A stretch of DNA of 64,000 nt, from positions 4,092,001-4,156,000 of the forward strand of contig BTPP01000003.1 of the NCBI GenBank assembly GCA_037102815.1, written 5' to 3'. The stretch is from Neurospora intermedia (Eukaryota > Ascomycota > Sordariomycetes > Sordariales > Sordariaceae). Position numbers and translations under genes: made by a program. Each line of letters starts with the position of its first letter. The stretch's first letter is position 1. Under the pieces are notes generated by a model. That model did no database searches, was not told the DNA's origin, and saw only the letters and a program-made list of their open reading frames with translations. Shown in pieces: positions 12,401 through 25,121 of the stretch.

Positions 12401-13692
12401 GCCGGTCTTTGCATGCTGGGTGGATGGCCCCGGTGCAGCCGCCGACGGGAACGTCCAGTACCCCTCAGTCATCAAGATGATTGATGGTCAACCGACCTGC
12501 TCAGCAGAAGAGATTTGGTGTCTCTTGCCCGGCCTCTTTCACAACACGAAACAAAGTTCACACAAGGAGCATACACTACTAGTAAGTAGTAAAAGCTTCA
12601 AGTTGGGATGGGATGTGAGACACAATGTGGGTTCATTAGTACTGTGTGGGTTTCCTGGTGGGGCGTCAAAATATTGTAGCGTGCAAACCATAAGAGGTCA
12701 ACCCGTTTGGCGATATGAATGCCCATGATGGCTTCACTCTTCAAAGCACGACTTTTCCTTTACCTGGAATGAAAGGCTGTAAAAGTCTCCAAACCATGGC
12801 GATGGCAGTGCAAGGTTATTTTCATGCCCGATTACTTGGGGTTAACAATCAGCAATGGCAAACAGATGCTGTTATCATTCTGAACAGGCAGACTTCAAGG
12901 AGGAACCCAAAGCCCGGCTGAGCAACGAGGACCCTCCTGGTCTGCCAACCAGTATAAAACTTGTGAACCAGATAGGTTCCTGTTAGCGTCCAAACTACTG
13001 GAAAAGACCAAGCTGACGGCCCTCCCTTCCATCCCGTTTTTAGTATGGAGAATGTTCCTGGGCCTGGGGTCCCTCCACCGCACCAGTTGACAAACCCGTG
13101 ATTGTGACGGCCCGCACAGACAACTGAACGAACCTTCACTGGCTGGTCGAGCGAGAGATGCCCGTGCTCTGGCTGTTTGCCTGGTAGGTAGAGGTAGAGA
13201 TTGCAGGTTACTAGCCGACGTGATATGATGCCCTTTCGCCCCTCATGCTTCAGTTTTGATGCGTCTGGTAGAGGCGTGCGTTTTCTGCAGTAGTGTATGG
13301 TAGGGGCGATATGTTCACGGCATTAACCCCGACACCTATAACCCGGACGGCGTGCTGACAAGGCCCCGCCCAGCAGCGATTTTCACGGCAGCCGATTCGT
13401 CGTCTCCCGCACTCAAGCCAAAAAGGTATCAAGTTCAAAGCGTCTCCAGGAGCAGCGATGCCACGAGGGACCAGCTTGTGGCCCAAATATTTTTTTTTAC
13501 GCTAGCGGGTTGGCAAGACTGTGCACGCCCCTCAACCGCAACAACTTCAACCCCGTCTCCGGCTTTTTGTTTTGGGAATTTGTTGCCTGCCACCAACACC
13601 CCCCCATCTACGCACTCGCCCTCCCCGGATAGGTGTGTCCGTGTTGATGCGAGAGTCCGCCAGAATTTGACCGTCAACGAAGTCACCTCAAG
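9413..13692. other. Intergenic region of about 4.3 kb
   Basis: Downstream of the RfeG-like gene there is a long pyrimidine tract (about 9897-9933), probably in or near its 3' end. Overlapping short frames at 10250-11430 have no protein-like composition or recognisable motif. The final 200 bases before the importin ATG are likely its promoter and leader. I see no RNA gene, transposon or further coding exon. Confidence 0.45.
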
Positions 13693-16600
13693 ATGGATGC
13701 GAACGCCATTCGAAGTTGCATCGTCGCGACCCTCGACGCCGATGCCGACGTTCGTCGGAGGGCTGAACTCCAGCTCAAGCAGGTGCGTGTGTAGCCGTCC
13801 ATCATCATCTTCATCATCATCAACCGCCGTCCTCCCACCACCTCGGCCGAGACTCCGGCCCTTCAGCGCAAACAGCCCTAGTCCAACTACGAGCCCGAGA
13901 TTGTTGTTCCATGGCCGCGTGCCTCGCACACGACAACCTCATCCCAGATAGCAACGTCCCGTGGCCGTGGCCGTCGCCGTGTGCTTTTCCCGCCCGGCCG
14001 TCCGCGCTCGCTGTCCATATCACCAGCACACCTTCGACTTCCGTTCACCACCCCGCCCGCTTCCGGATGGACATGAAACTACGGACAACAGGACCGCCGC
14101 TGACATCAAGTCTTCTCTGCAGGCCGAGCAACAAGTCGGTTTCACCGATGTCCTCTTGGACCTCCTCCAGACAGAGCAGGATGTGAACCTGAAACTTTCA
14201 AGTATGCCTTGCCAGTTCGATTCCCTTCGCGGGCTTCCATAACCCACTCAGCCCTTGCCTCATTCCTTCTACGCTTGGTGCAAGCGCTCACCCCTTTCTA
14301 GCCGTTATCTACCTCAAGAACCGAGTCAACCGCGCCTGGCAGCGCTCCGACGACTACCCGCAAGAGGCGGTTTTGGACGAAGACGCCAAGGCACGCTTCC
14401 GTGACCGGTTACTGCCCATTCTCGCCAGCTCCGAGACTCTGGTCCGCCACCAGCTGGTCCCCATTTTACAGCGCGTCTTGCACCACGACTTTCCCGAAAA
14501 ATGGCCGACCTTCATGGATTACACCGTTCAGTTGCTCAACACCAACAACGCCCCCTCTGTCCTGGCTGGCCTGCAATGTCTGCTCGCTATCTGCCGTTCG
14601 TTCCGCTACAAGATGAGCGATACCGATCACCGTGCACAATTCGAAAAGATTGTCGAAGTTAGCTTCCCGAGACTGTTGGCCGTCTGCGATGAGTTGGTAA
14701 ACCAGGATAGTGAGGAGGCTGGCGAGATGTTACACATTGCTCTCAAGGCGTACAAGCATACTGCCTGGGTGAGTTTCTATATCTACCGGAAACACGGTAA
14801 TGGGATGATTAGCTGACTGAGCCACTATAGCTTGAACTCCCCGCCTGCCTCCGCGAGCAGTCCGTCAATCTCGGATGGTGCACCATCTTCCTTCGCACCG
14901 TATCGAAGCCAATTCCTGCGAGCGCTATGCAGGACGACCCGTTGGGACGTGAACGCCATCATTGGTGGAAGGCAAAGAAGTGGGCATACTTCAACCTAAA
15001 CAGGCTATATATCAGGTAAGTGGTTATGGTGTCGCATCTCCCGAGTTCTACCGGGTGCGCAACTTCGAGGCTGACCCCGCCATAGATACGGTAACCCTCA
15101 CAACATCATGGAAAAGGGAGCCGATGGTCAGTTGCTCCAATTCGCCAAGAACTTTATCGCCCAAGTCGCTCCCGAAATCCTCAAGCACTACCTTGCCGAG
15201 ATCGAGAAGTGGGTAGCCAAGACCGTCTGGCTGAGCCGGCCGTGCTTGTCGTACACTCTTGTCTTCCTGGACGAGTGCATTCGTCCCAAGGAGATGTGGA
15301 CACATCTGAAGCCTCACCTTACTAATTTGGTCACTCATTTCATCTTCCCTGTTCTCTGCCTTTCGGAAGAGGACGTGGAAAACTTTGAGGAGGAACCGGA
15401 GGAATATCTTCACCGCAAACTCAACTTCTTTGAGGAGGTCTCCGCGCCCGACGTTGCCGCTGTCAACTTTTTGGTGAGCCTCACGAAGGCCCGTAGAAAG
15501 CAGACCTTCGAGATCCTCAAGTTCGTCAATGAAGTCGTCAATCAATACGAGCAGGCGCCAGAGGACCAGAAGAACCACCTGGCGAAGGAGGGTGCGCTAC
15601 GCATGATCGGAACTCTTGCTCCGGTTATCCTGGGCAAGAAGTCCCCTATCGCTGATCAGGTGGAATACTTCTTGGTTCGGTACGTTTTCCCGGACTTCAC
15701 GAACCCGCAAGGCTTCCTCAGAGCTCGTGCGTGTGACACCATCGAAAAGTTCGAGCAGCTCGACTTTAAGGACCAGCAGAACCTCCTTACTGTTTACCGC
15801 CACATCCTCGACTGCATGGCCGACCCCAAGTTGCCTGTCCGTGTGACTGCTGCTTTGGCCCTACAGCCTATGATCAGACACGAGATCATTCGCACTAGCA
15901 TGCAGCAGAACATCCCGACGGTTATGCAGCAGCTTCTCAAGCTTGCCAACGAAGCCGATATTGACGCCCTCGCTAACGTGATGGAGGACTTCGTGGAGGT
16001 TTTCGCTACTGAGCTTACACCGTTCGCCGTGGCTCTTAGCGAGCAGCTGCGCGATACCTACCTGCGCATCGTCAGAGAGCTTCTCGAAAACAACGAGAGA
16101 CGTGATGGTGCCGAGGATGAGTTTGGCGATTACCTCGACGACAAGAGCATAACTGCGCTTGGTGTGTTGCAAACAATCGGTACTCTCATCCTCACTCTTG
16201 AAAGTACTCCAGAGGTTCTTCTTCACATTGAGAGCGTCCTGATGCCTGTCATCCAGATTACTTTGGAGAACAAACTTTACGATCTCTACAACGAAGTCTT
16301 TGAAATCATCGACAGCTGCACTTTTGCCGCCAAGCAGATCTCTCCCAACATGTGGCAGGCCTTTGAGCTTATCCATACGACTTTCAAGTCGGGCGCCGAG
16401 CTGTATCTGGAGGATATGCTTCCTGCGTTGGACAACTTTGTGCAGTACGGCGCGCCCCAGCTTGTCCAGAAGCCTGAATACATTCAGGCGCTGTTTGAGA
16501 TGGTTCAGGACATGTTCAACGACACCAAGGTTGGCGGCTGCGATAGAATCTGCGCGTGCAAGCTTTCTGAAGCCATGATGCTCAGTCTGCGTGGCCATAT

Positions 16601-17555
16601 TGATCAGTGCGTTCAGGGCTTCATCGGCTTGGCCATGAACGTACTCACTTCTCAGGATGTTAAGGTTAAGAGCTACAAGATCCACTTGATGGAAATGGTC
16701 ATCAACGCCGTCTACTACAACCCTCTTCTAACCCTGCAGATTCTCGAATCTCAAGGCTGGACGAACAAGTTCTTCAGCCTTTGGTTCAGCAGCATGGACT
16801 CTTTCTCTCGCGTGCATGACAAGAAGCTCTGCATTGTAGCCATTGTGGCCTTGATCAGCATTCCTGCTGATCAGATCCCCCCTACTGTTGCCGTTGGTTG
16901 GCCAAGACTTCTCCAGGGTATCACCTCTCTGTTCGGCAGCCTGCCGACGGCTCTCAAAAACCGTGAGGAAGCGCTTAAGGACGACTATCACCTTGACGGA
17001 GGCGTCTACGACGAAAATGAGGAATGGGACGATGATGAAAACAACTGGGATGCCGGTGAAGAGGGTGAGGAGGAGGATCTTGGAGATGTCAAGGGCGAGA
17101 GTGAAGCATACCTGGAGTTCCTCAACGAGGAGGTAAGTTCTACAAAACACATCCATTTCATCAGTCGGTGTTGATGACACTAGATTCGCGATCTTGCTGA
17201 CACTCACCTTGCTCAGGCGCAGAAGTTCTCCGGTACCGATCTCGAGTACAGTGACGACGAGCTCGGCGAAGATGGCGTTCTTCTCGAATCCCCTCTCGAC
17301 AAGCTTGACCCCTACTCCATCTTCAAGACGTCTCTGTTGAGTGAGTATTCCCCTTCATCGGTGTGCTTGTGAACAAGCCTGATCAGAGCTAACATGATCG
17401 CAGAACTTCAAGCAGAGCAGCCCCAGTACTATGCTGGCCTTGTACAACATTTGAGCATGGAGGAGCAGAGTGTTATTTCGGCTGTCTTGCAGCAGGCAGA
17501 CACACAAGAGGCTGCCGCTCAACAGGCTGCCGCGGCTGCTAACGGAACCAGTTAA
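13693..17555 (+). CDS. Importin-7/8-type karyopherin beta (Nmd5/Sxm1 family)
   Basis: Nuclear transport receptor that carries cargo through pores under Ran control. Seven exons: 13693-13782, 14123-14201, 14302-14768, 14831-15015, 15086-17132, 17217-17340 and 17404-17555. All introns are GT...AG and frame is kept throughout, giving 1047 residues, the usual size for importin 7/8. The N-terminus (MDANAIRSCIVATLDAD, then LSTVIYLKNRVNRAW across the exon 2/3 join) is the importin-beta N domain that binds Ran. KWAYFNLNRLYIRYGNP (262-278) is strongly family-like. HEAT-type helices fill the middle, and a Glu/Asp-rich segment (about 915-945) lies near the C-terminus, as in importin 7. The yeast paralogues Nmd5 and Sxm1 cannot be told apart here. 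Intron 1 is unusually long (340 nt) and contains an ATC-rich microsatellite. Confidence 0.93.
13801..13825 (+). repeat. CAT/ATC trinucleotide microsatellite in importin intron 1
   Basis: A run of CAT/ATC units interrupted by one CTT lies just inside intron 1 of the importin gene, about 20 bases after the splice donor. It is not translated in the spliced model. Confidence 0.6.
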
Positions 17556-20500
17556 ATGGTGTTTATACCCCCTATACCACGTCATACACCAAGCTATTTT
17601 CTGTTAGTCGAGGCGCTGTTAGGAACGCATGCCGCAAACTTTGTGCTGTGGCGCCGATACTACCCGTTGCTTGAACAAAAGTCCTAGGCTCGCAAGGCTA
17701 CTATAATTGACACATCATGGCAACGCCGATGGCTTTGGGGCCGCTCCGTTCTGCAAACAGGGCACTCGGGTTTGCGCTTTAGTGGCATGGCTATCGATAT
17801 CATTTTTGGCTGAAAGTCATGGAATGCGAGTTTGTTGTTTCCGGTTTTGATACACCATACATTGCTCTTTGGGTTAATGATTACTGGATCAAGCGCATTC
17901 CGTGGTTGGTCAGCTATTCGTGGAAGATAGTAAGGCATGTTGGTTTCTATGCTGTCTTGCATCTCTATTCTGCGGCAGCTCACAGTTTCTGAGGGCCTTT
18001 AGAGGAAAGGAGAGGGATGTGTGTGATTCAGTAGCCGGTGAATCAGGTCCTACGTGAAGAAGAACAGTCCTGCCGACATGGCTGCTAATTGACAGGTTGC
18101 TGTAGGTAGGGAAGGATGAGAACGTTGAATCTAGAGTCTTTTTTTCGAAGAAAACAAAAAGTTGGTCAATACAGGCAGATTAGTTAGACAAATATAGCTT
18201 CTTTCAGACTAGTAAACTAAATGTAGGTAGACATTACGTTAAATGCCATCTTACTGGTGTTCCCCCGAACATATCTTAGCATAGCCATCTCACGGCCAAT
18301 GAGTTGAATTACCACTCCACTCACCTCTTTCACCTCCAACAAGCTCTTCACAGCTTACTCAAAGGCTAGTCACAGTGTACTTACCTAGGGTCAGATGAGT
18401 ATTCCCAAGAGCTCGATTCTGCGCACGTGGTGATACTTTTTCTTTCCATAGCTGAGTGAGATGTGATATGTGACCTATCGCAATTACCCGTGTTGCTGGT
18501 TGCCCGTTGAAGAACTAACACAAGACTCGACTTCCAAGTCTTTTCTTCCTTTGATAATAACCGAGGGGACTCAAAGTGTTGGATACTTTGATTCTCAAGG
18601 AGGTAGGATTCTGAACGAAGGCGAACCGCGAAACGGACGAAAGTGATCAGATGGCACTGTATCATATGGGTGTAAGGTATTCTGCGTGCTGCTCTATGAA
18701 GGACTCAGGCTTCGTTGTGTGTGTACGACTGACTGTCTTTGTCACTCACACCTTATCCATCGATCCATGACTGTGTCCGAACTTTGACGAAGTGGTCATC
18801 ATCTGCTCACTCGTTTACCACCCTCCTACCCAAGGTCAGAATTAACTGATGAATGCCGAGTGAAGCAAAGACTCATGATGCAGCGGTTCTTCGACCATCC
18901 TTCTGGAAGACGCCCGAGAAAGGGAGCTGTCGCTTTTACTTGCCGTGGTGTAGATATAGAGTTAGGTAGCCAAGAGCATCGGAGACTCGTCTGCTCCGTT
19001 CATAGTAGAGCTGTACAGTCTCGGTGTGGCAAGTGCCCTCCAGTACACCGAAGTGAGAGAGTAGAAAGATACCTCTAGGTACCGCAGCGGGCGGGAATAT
19101 AAGGAGGGTGCAGTGTCTGGCGTAGGTGAGCCTTACTAGGCAAGTCTGGTTTTCCAAGTCAGTTAGTGAGACTAGCCTAGTCATGTCAACTAGCCTAGTC
19201 GTTCAACTGCCTTCGAACCAGAGTTCTGCACGCTTGTTCGTACGCTACGAGACCCGGGCCAGCTTGGCTAGAGGTAGAGGTACCTCTAGTTTCTCGCTCT
19301 GTGAGACGGAAACTGTACCTCTACTCGACTCGGGCTTCGTTAGTTAGAACCGACTGTCGAGCGGCAACCGTAAGACACTGCATCGAATCGTAATGGTTGC
19401 GACTTCCCAACCGTGATCGATGTACTGTAGCTCAATAACCGCCTGGTAACCAAAGCCTCAAGTCCACTACCATGGAAGTGAACCTGCAGTGATCCGTCCT
19501 CTGCCGCCTACTACGACGGCAAGTGCACCTGTTCCTCAGCTTCCTCAGCTCTCAGCTCACTAATCGCAGGGCTTAGAAATTTTCACGAACAACTGAATCA
19601 TGATTAGCAAGGAAGGAGCGAAGATGACCAAGGAAGGGCCGGGGCAGATGTACCTCTGTTAGTGAGGCCCGACCTTAACTACCTCTAGGCAGAGGTGTTC
19701 TTGGTGACCGGGGATCGAGGAGGGGACCTTGTGGTTTTTCTCTCAGCGAGACTCGGGAACTGGCATGGTGACCTATCAACCGCGCGTGGTTCAACCATAA
19801 TCCCCCAGCCACGGTTATGCGTTCAGTTTGTAACCGAAGACGCTGCCTAGTGTACACCTTACCCACCTACTTCTAGAGGTAGAGGTAGTCTGGAGGTACT
19901 GTAGTACTAGGCAGTGTTCAATTGCAGTGCTCTCCTCTTTGATAGCAGTGGTGAAGTCGAGATCATGATCACCACACAAACTCCGCCGCAGTTTGTGTAC
20001 CTAACTTGAAGCCCAGGGTTCGTTTCTGTTCGAGTTGTCCAACCCGAATTCAGTGCCAAAAGGAGAGCCGAGTACACAAGTACCTAGGTACTAACTAATT
20101 GAAACTCCGAGTCACCCAAACAGTCAGCTTTCAAAGCCTTTACTTGGCACTTTAAAAGCAGGCGACCGGCTTTCGGACTGAGATGATTAGACCGACAAGT
20201 AAACTTCCAGCACCTCGATTTTTGTTCTTTTCGCGTCGATGGTCAGTGCAGTACAAGTACTTATCCCATACTCGAACCCGCGCCCACACGTTCAAGACGT
20301 TCCAGAATAGTCCATCCTTTCGGGTTCGAGTTGTTCGGTCCAATTGCTTCTCCAGACTTCAGTTGGTTCTGGTTTTGGTTCTTTGCAAACCTACCTCTAC
20401 CTAGAGATAACATTGTGGGGGAATGGGTGGTTCTGCCAAGATTGTAATGGTGTGTGGGATGACATATGCATGAAAGGCTTCGGGGAAGGAAAACGCCGAA

Positions 20501-22780
20501 CGACTCTTAGGAGTTCAGTTCGTTGATGGAGGGGGGCTTTGTCGGAACGGAGGAGTGATGACGGCTGGGCGGACGGGCGGAGGGAAGAATGACAATGGCG
20601 ATTTCTGGGCGGGCGGGTTGTCAGCCATTCTATGAGGTTGTGGATGTCGGGTTGGGTAAATAACATGTCAGGTCAGCAGGTACAGACGGCGGGATGTAAA
20701 GGGTAAATGGATGTAGGTAGAGTACCTCTACACTTGAAGTTTCAGTTGTTTGCTGTGAGGGGAGCTTGACGACCGGCGTCACCGGTTGCGAAGTCGTGAT
20801 GGACAATTGATACGTACCAACCGCCGAGAAGTAGACTGCGTTATGGACGGGAGGCATCGACGATGTAACCGGAAGGCCAACACTTGACTGACATGTAGGA
20901 TAATTTACCTACCTACCTGCCAGATGCTGCCCAGATAACTGGCATGAGAAGTCCAAGCTAACATCAACCACACTGCAAAAAGCCAAGCGATGCCAGGCAT
21001 TCGACCTCACTTCCCTGAGCGTTCAAGTTTGCTTGCTTGGCTTTCCGAGTCCAGTAGGTACCTACCTGCTAGGTACCTCTACTATGGTAGGCAATATCTA
21101 CTATGATCCGACTTGAATCCAAGACAACGCCATGTGAAGTGGCTACAGGCACTCGCTTTTTGAAAAGGACAGATCATGATTGATGCGGTTAGAGAGGTAG
21201 GTATTTCAGGTTTGTGTCATGCATACCTCTACCTCTCTATATACAGGTTTAAACAACTGAGTTGAACATGCAGCACACCTAATCTCTGCATCAATGTCTC
21301 CGTCATCCAAGCACGCCAGAAAACTCCACAAATTGCGTTCGCGATCACATCAATTTGTCACGGACCACATGCGCACTGCACGCTCACTATTAGAGACTCT
21401 TCCCCCTCGGCCGTTGTACGATGATTGCGGGCCGCGACTTCTTGCATGCCAAGGTGATGATGGGTGACTGTCAGGATGAAGGTCAAACGGAGCACTGCAA
21501 CTGATGGTGCAATGAACTGTGACGACAGAGCCTTCCAGAAGAGGAAGAACCGACGATGAACCTACACCAAGCACCCTTCCTGGTGCCTCAAATCGGAGAG
21601 AAGCTGACGGATAAAGTGACAAGCAAGCGAAAAAGAAGATGCACATAGCTCTGTGAGGGGCGTTCGACTTTGGAGGTGATTATATTAGCCGGTACACTAC
21701 CTAGGTAGGTAGTAATGAAGAAATGGTATTGAATACGTAGATAAAGGGCGAGCGAGAAACTCCACGTGAATAGTTGCATCTTGTGTCCTGTTTTGGACAT
21801 CATAAACGATCGGTAACCGGGTCAATGATCAGTGTCACACATCATGAGAACTGGAAGCCATCAGCATCATCCCAATGTCCGAAAGGTTCCAAGTTCCTGC
21901 CCCCCACGTTTTCTCTCCCCCCTCTTTCAATGACTAACATCAAGTGCCCTAACATTCGATGTTGCTTGCCTTTTTCCGCCTTGAAACCCTTCATAGCTGG
22001 GCTGTCGATGAATAAACTACTGTGAACGAGTAGAGTCTGTAGCAGCCGATAGGTGCCATCACTGCACCGTCCATCACGAGCGTTTCACATCATCCCAAGG
22101 GGTCCCATACATGACCTCAAAGGGTTCTGGGCGTGGCATGATGTAGTCAATGAGTGGTTAATTGAGGGAAAGCAACATAGGGTGACTTAATGACCATGAC
22201 GTTCATAGGGAAAATGCAGAGTATGTATTGATATCTGATCTTTTTTTTCTTCCCTCCCACCGGGTTGCCTGATCGCGGCTCAAGGATTTATCCATGGCAA
22301 ACAACGCTCAACACAATCAAAGACTTGTTTCTCCCCGCTTCCTCATATCTGGATGTTGCTCTCTACTTGCTGTCTCATGAGAACCCGCCTGGACCGTTAT
22401 CGACTCCAAGATGCACCGCTCAAACCTCTTTCTCTATTGCTCTTCCAAATCGGCAAGACAAGAAAAAACCGCCATGCTCCAAAAACCAAAACCCATGATA
22501 CCAAACCACCCCACTAATAGCACAATGACTGATCTGACACCCACAAACGCCCTTGTATAGAACTTCTCCGACCCAAATGAAGAATGCGCAGGAAATTCCT
22601 CCTTTATCAAATATTGAGAGCGCCCTATCGTCGAGCTCTACTCAACCCCAGTGGGAGCAATGTGAAATGGACACAAAAGAGCCCGCATTGCGTCTTTGCT
22701 GTGGTTGTTCCCACGGTGTCAACGAAGGTAAAGAAATTAGTCGTGATAATATTATCCCGAGCCACTAAAGTAGTGATCAT
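17556..22780. other. Intergenic region of about 5.2 kb rich in TACCTCTACCT-type motifs
   Basis: Between the convergent importin and kinase genes. No frame is protein-like. The notable content is a dense set of short motifs of the type AGGTAGAGGTA / TACCTCTACCT and the palindrome TAGGTACCTA, concentrated at about 18950-21700. Both gene ends flanking the region should hold 3' untranslated sequence and terminators. No RNA gene or transposon was recognised. Confidence 0.5.
19060..21710. repeat. Cluster of TACCTCTACCT / TAGGTACCTA short motifs
   Basis: Copies or near copies are seen around 19068, 19268-19289, 19310, 19677, 19873-19890, 20080, 20389, 20706-20730, 20908, 21055-21084, 21196, 21228 and 21700. 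Several form perfect palindromes; the clearest is TAGAGGTACCTCTA at 19275-19288. Isolated copies recur elsewhere between genes (about 30472, 36110, 38005, 38070, 39700, 39843, 40195, 56806). None was noticed inside the exons called here. The origin is unknown. Confidence 0.5.
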
Positions 22781-25121
22781 TCAGGTTCTGCCGATGACAG
22801 CCGCAACATGATGTGTCTTGGGGGGTAAGTGGTTGTGACAGAAAATCTTCTGCGGTGCACCTTTTCCGAAACATCCCTTCTTCGAGGCATCAATCGTCTT
22901 GGATGGATCCTCGTAACTTTCAAGTTGGCAGCACTCGACATTTTTGACGAATCTGCTATTGAAGACGTCGGTGATCGAAATGCGCTTGTCGGGATTCGGG
23001 TTAAGCATCTGAAGCAGGAGGCGACGGAGTCCGTTGTGGGTAATGGCAAAGTCCATGAACTTTGCGCGGGGCATGTCGGTGTCCGCAGGGACTGGATCAG
23101 TCTGACCAGCGTGTTTTGCGTTCCACTTTCTCCAGCCTTCCGCTAGTTGGACGTAGCAAACATCCGGCTTGGAGCCATCAGAGGGAGTTAGAGTCGCCTG
23201 GTTCCAGATGGAGCCGCCAAATGTCATGGCGATCATGCAGACTGCAACGCCCCAAACGTCAACAGCGCGCGGATCGTAGTCGGCGACCTTCTCAAGAATC
23301 TCCGGAGGCACATATGGCAAGCTGCCCAGATAGCCCCCGGCACAGCGACGCACCTCTCCCATATCCTGGCCACACTGACCACCGGCTTCCCTCTCGCCAG
23401 GGTGTCTACCGCTAAAAACTTCCGAGACGCCAAAATCGGCAAGCTTAAGCTTGCTGTCGGAAGTAATCAGAATATTTTCGAGTTTGATGTCGCGGTGCGC
23501 GATTCCGTTCGAGTGAAGGTAGTTGACAGCTTGTACTAGCTGTTTGAAGAGACACAGACGGTCCTTCTCCCTGTCTTCTGACATGAGATACTTCTTCTGG
23601 ACCAAGGAGAAGAGATCGCCCTCGGAGCAGTACTCCATCACATGGCTATATAGACCATGGTGGGTACATAGGCGTATGGTCTCGACGATGTTTGGGTGGT
23701 GAAGACTCTTTGAAACGGTGTATTCGGATAGAATCTTCTTGCGGTATTCTTCCACTGTTTCTGAACTCGACTTTGCTCGAAACTGCTTGACAGCATAAAT
23801 TTCGTCCGGCTGCCCTTTCCGTGATACGAGGGTAACCTTGGCTGATCCGCCCTTTCCGATCGTGGCGTGGCGTCGTAGGAGTTTGTTGTGGTACTCGAAT
23901 TCAGACAAAAGATCGACAACATCGACGGTAAAGTCGTCGGGTAGGCTCAAGCTTAGACGCCTGGCCTTCAAGCCGGTGCCAGTCGGGGCGGGAATTTCCC
24001 AAGGCGCTCGTGACATCTCAACCTGCGGGTGGGCGGCGCCGGATTTTGCCGACTTCTCACGTTTTGAGGTATCGAAGCTGCTGGCACGGCGACGGAGGGG
24101 CCGGCGGAGATGCTTTGCCTCGTCATGCGAAGCATTGTTGGTGATGAAGTTGATGGCGCGTGATCGGAGGCCGAGACCTGTCGTCGCCCTCTTCTTCTTG
24201 TCGAGAAAGGCGTCAGGACTGGGGACCGTCGGGTTTGATGCATGTTCCTTGGACATGATGCTCATCTCTAGCGGTGAGCCGGGTGATGGAGGCGTGTTTG
24301 ACCGCGTAGTGTTGGAACTCCTGGCCAAGGAGAAGCGGCGGCCGGGAATATCTCGTGGCTGAGTCATGTCGTGAGGATGGGGGTCTAGAACCGCACTATC
24401 TCCGTGATGATCCATTAGGCCGGGTACAGATCTCTCCAGCGTGGAGGCCGTGCGCCTGAAGATGCCGGACATGGCGCGTTTGAAAGTGTTGGAACGGCGG
24501 CCGGTGGTGGCAGTCGACTCGGCAATTGAGTTCTTTCGGGGGGCGGGATTATAATGGGCGTTAAGGTTAAGTGTGCTTTTTGTGCTAACTGCAGAGGCAG
24601 CCGAGAAAGAGGGGCGAGGCTTGCCGGATGCAACAATCGATCCGTAGAGAACGTCGTCGTCGTCGCTTGGATGAGCGTCGGGCGCGACGAGGGATTCATG
24701 GAAGTCCTGGGACTGGCGGCCGCTCACAGGCGTGACAGGTTCATTGGTAGCGTCACTTTCGGTCTCATCGCCTTCTTCGGGGATCGAGCTGGCAAGGTCG
24801 GTAGGATATTGATGCGGCGAAGGCTCAGGCCCGGAGGAGTTGGGCTCGGAGTGCGAGGTGTGAGGATGATCTGGGGACAAAGACGTTGAGTATACTGTTC
24901 GACGGGTAAAGCTAGGCGGCGAGGATACTGCTTGGCAAAATCTGGCAGGTACTGAAAGGGACGAACAAGAACTTGAGGGAGAGGAAGAGCAGGAAGGGCT
25001 GCATCAAGTGAAAGAGAGGAAGGGTGGCCTTTCAAAGCCATGTGTACAATACAAGTGGGAGGTGGACGATACCTTCTTGAGAAGTCTGCGTAGCCGCAGC
25101 AGCAAGCACCGTGGCTGCCAT
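22781..25121 (-). CDS. Hal4/Sat4-type serine/threonine protein kinase
   Basis: Fungal-specific kinase class (Hal4/Sat4, Npr1, Hrk1, Ptk2 relatives) known for regulating plasma-membrane ion and nutrient transporters. The open frame alone has no ATG near its 5' end. A 49-nt exon at 25121-25073 (ATG in CACCATGG context, MAATVLAAAATQTSQE) joined across a 202-nt GTATCG...CCCAG intron to 24870-22781 restores the frame and gives 712 residues. The first 340 residues are Ser/Pro-rich and low in complexity. The kinase domain spans about 350-662: glycine loop IGKGGSAKV (354-362), VAIK-type lysine K378, catalytic loop HRDIKLEN (D477), DFG (D495), and SLPYVPPE near the activation-loop end. The tail carries CHNHLPPK. 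All catalytic residues are present, so activity is expected. Confidence 0.9.

Noticed and set aside
12600-12660. Segment faintly resembling the 3' part of 5S rRNA (TTAGTACT followed by GTGGG)
   Set aside because: The rest of the 5S sequence and its stems are absent.
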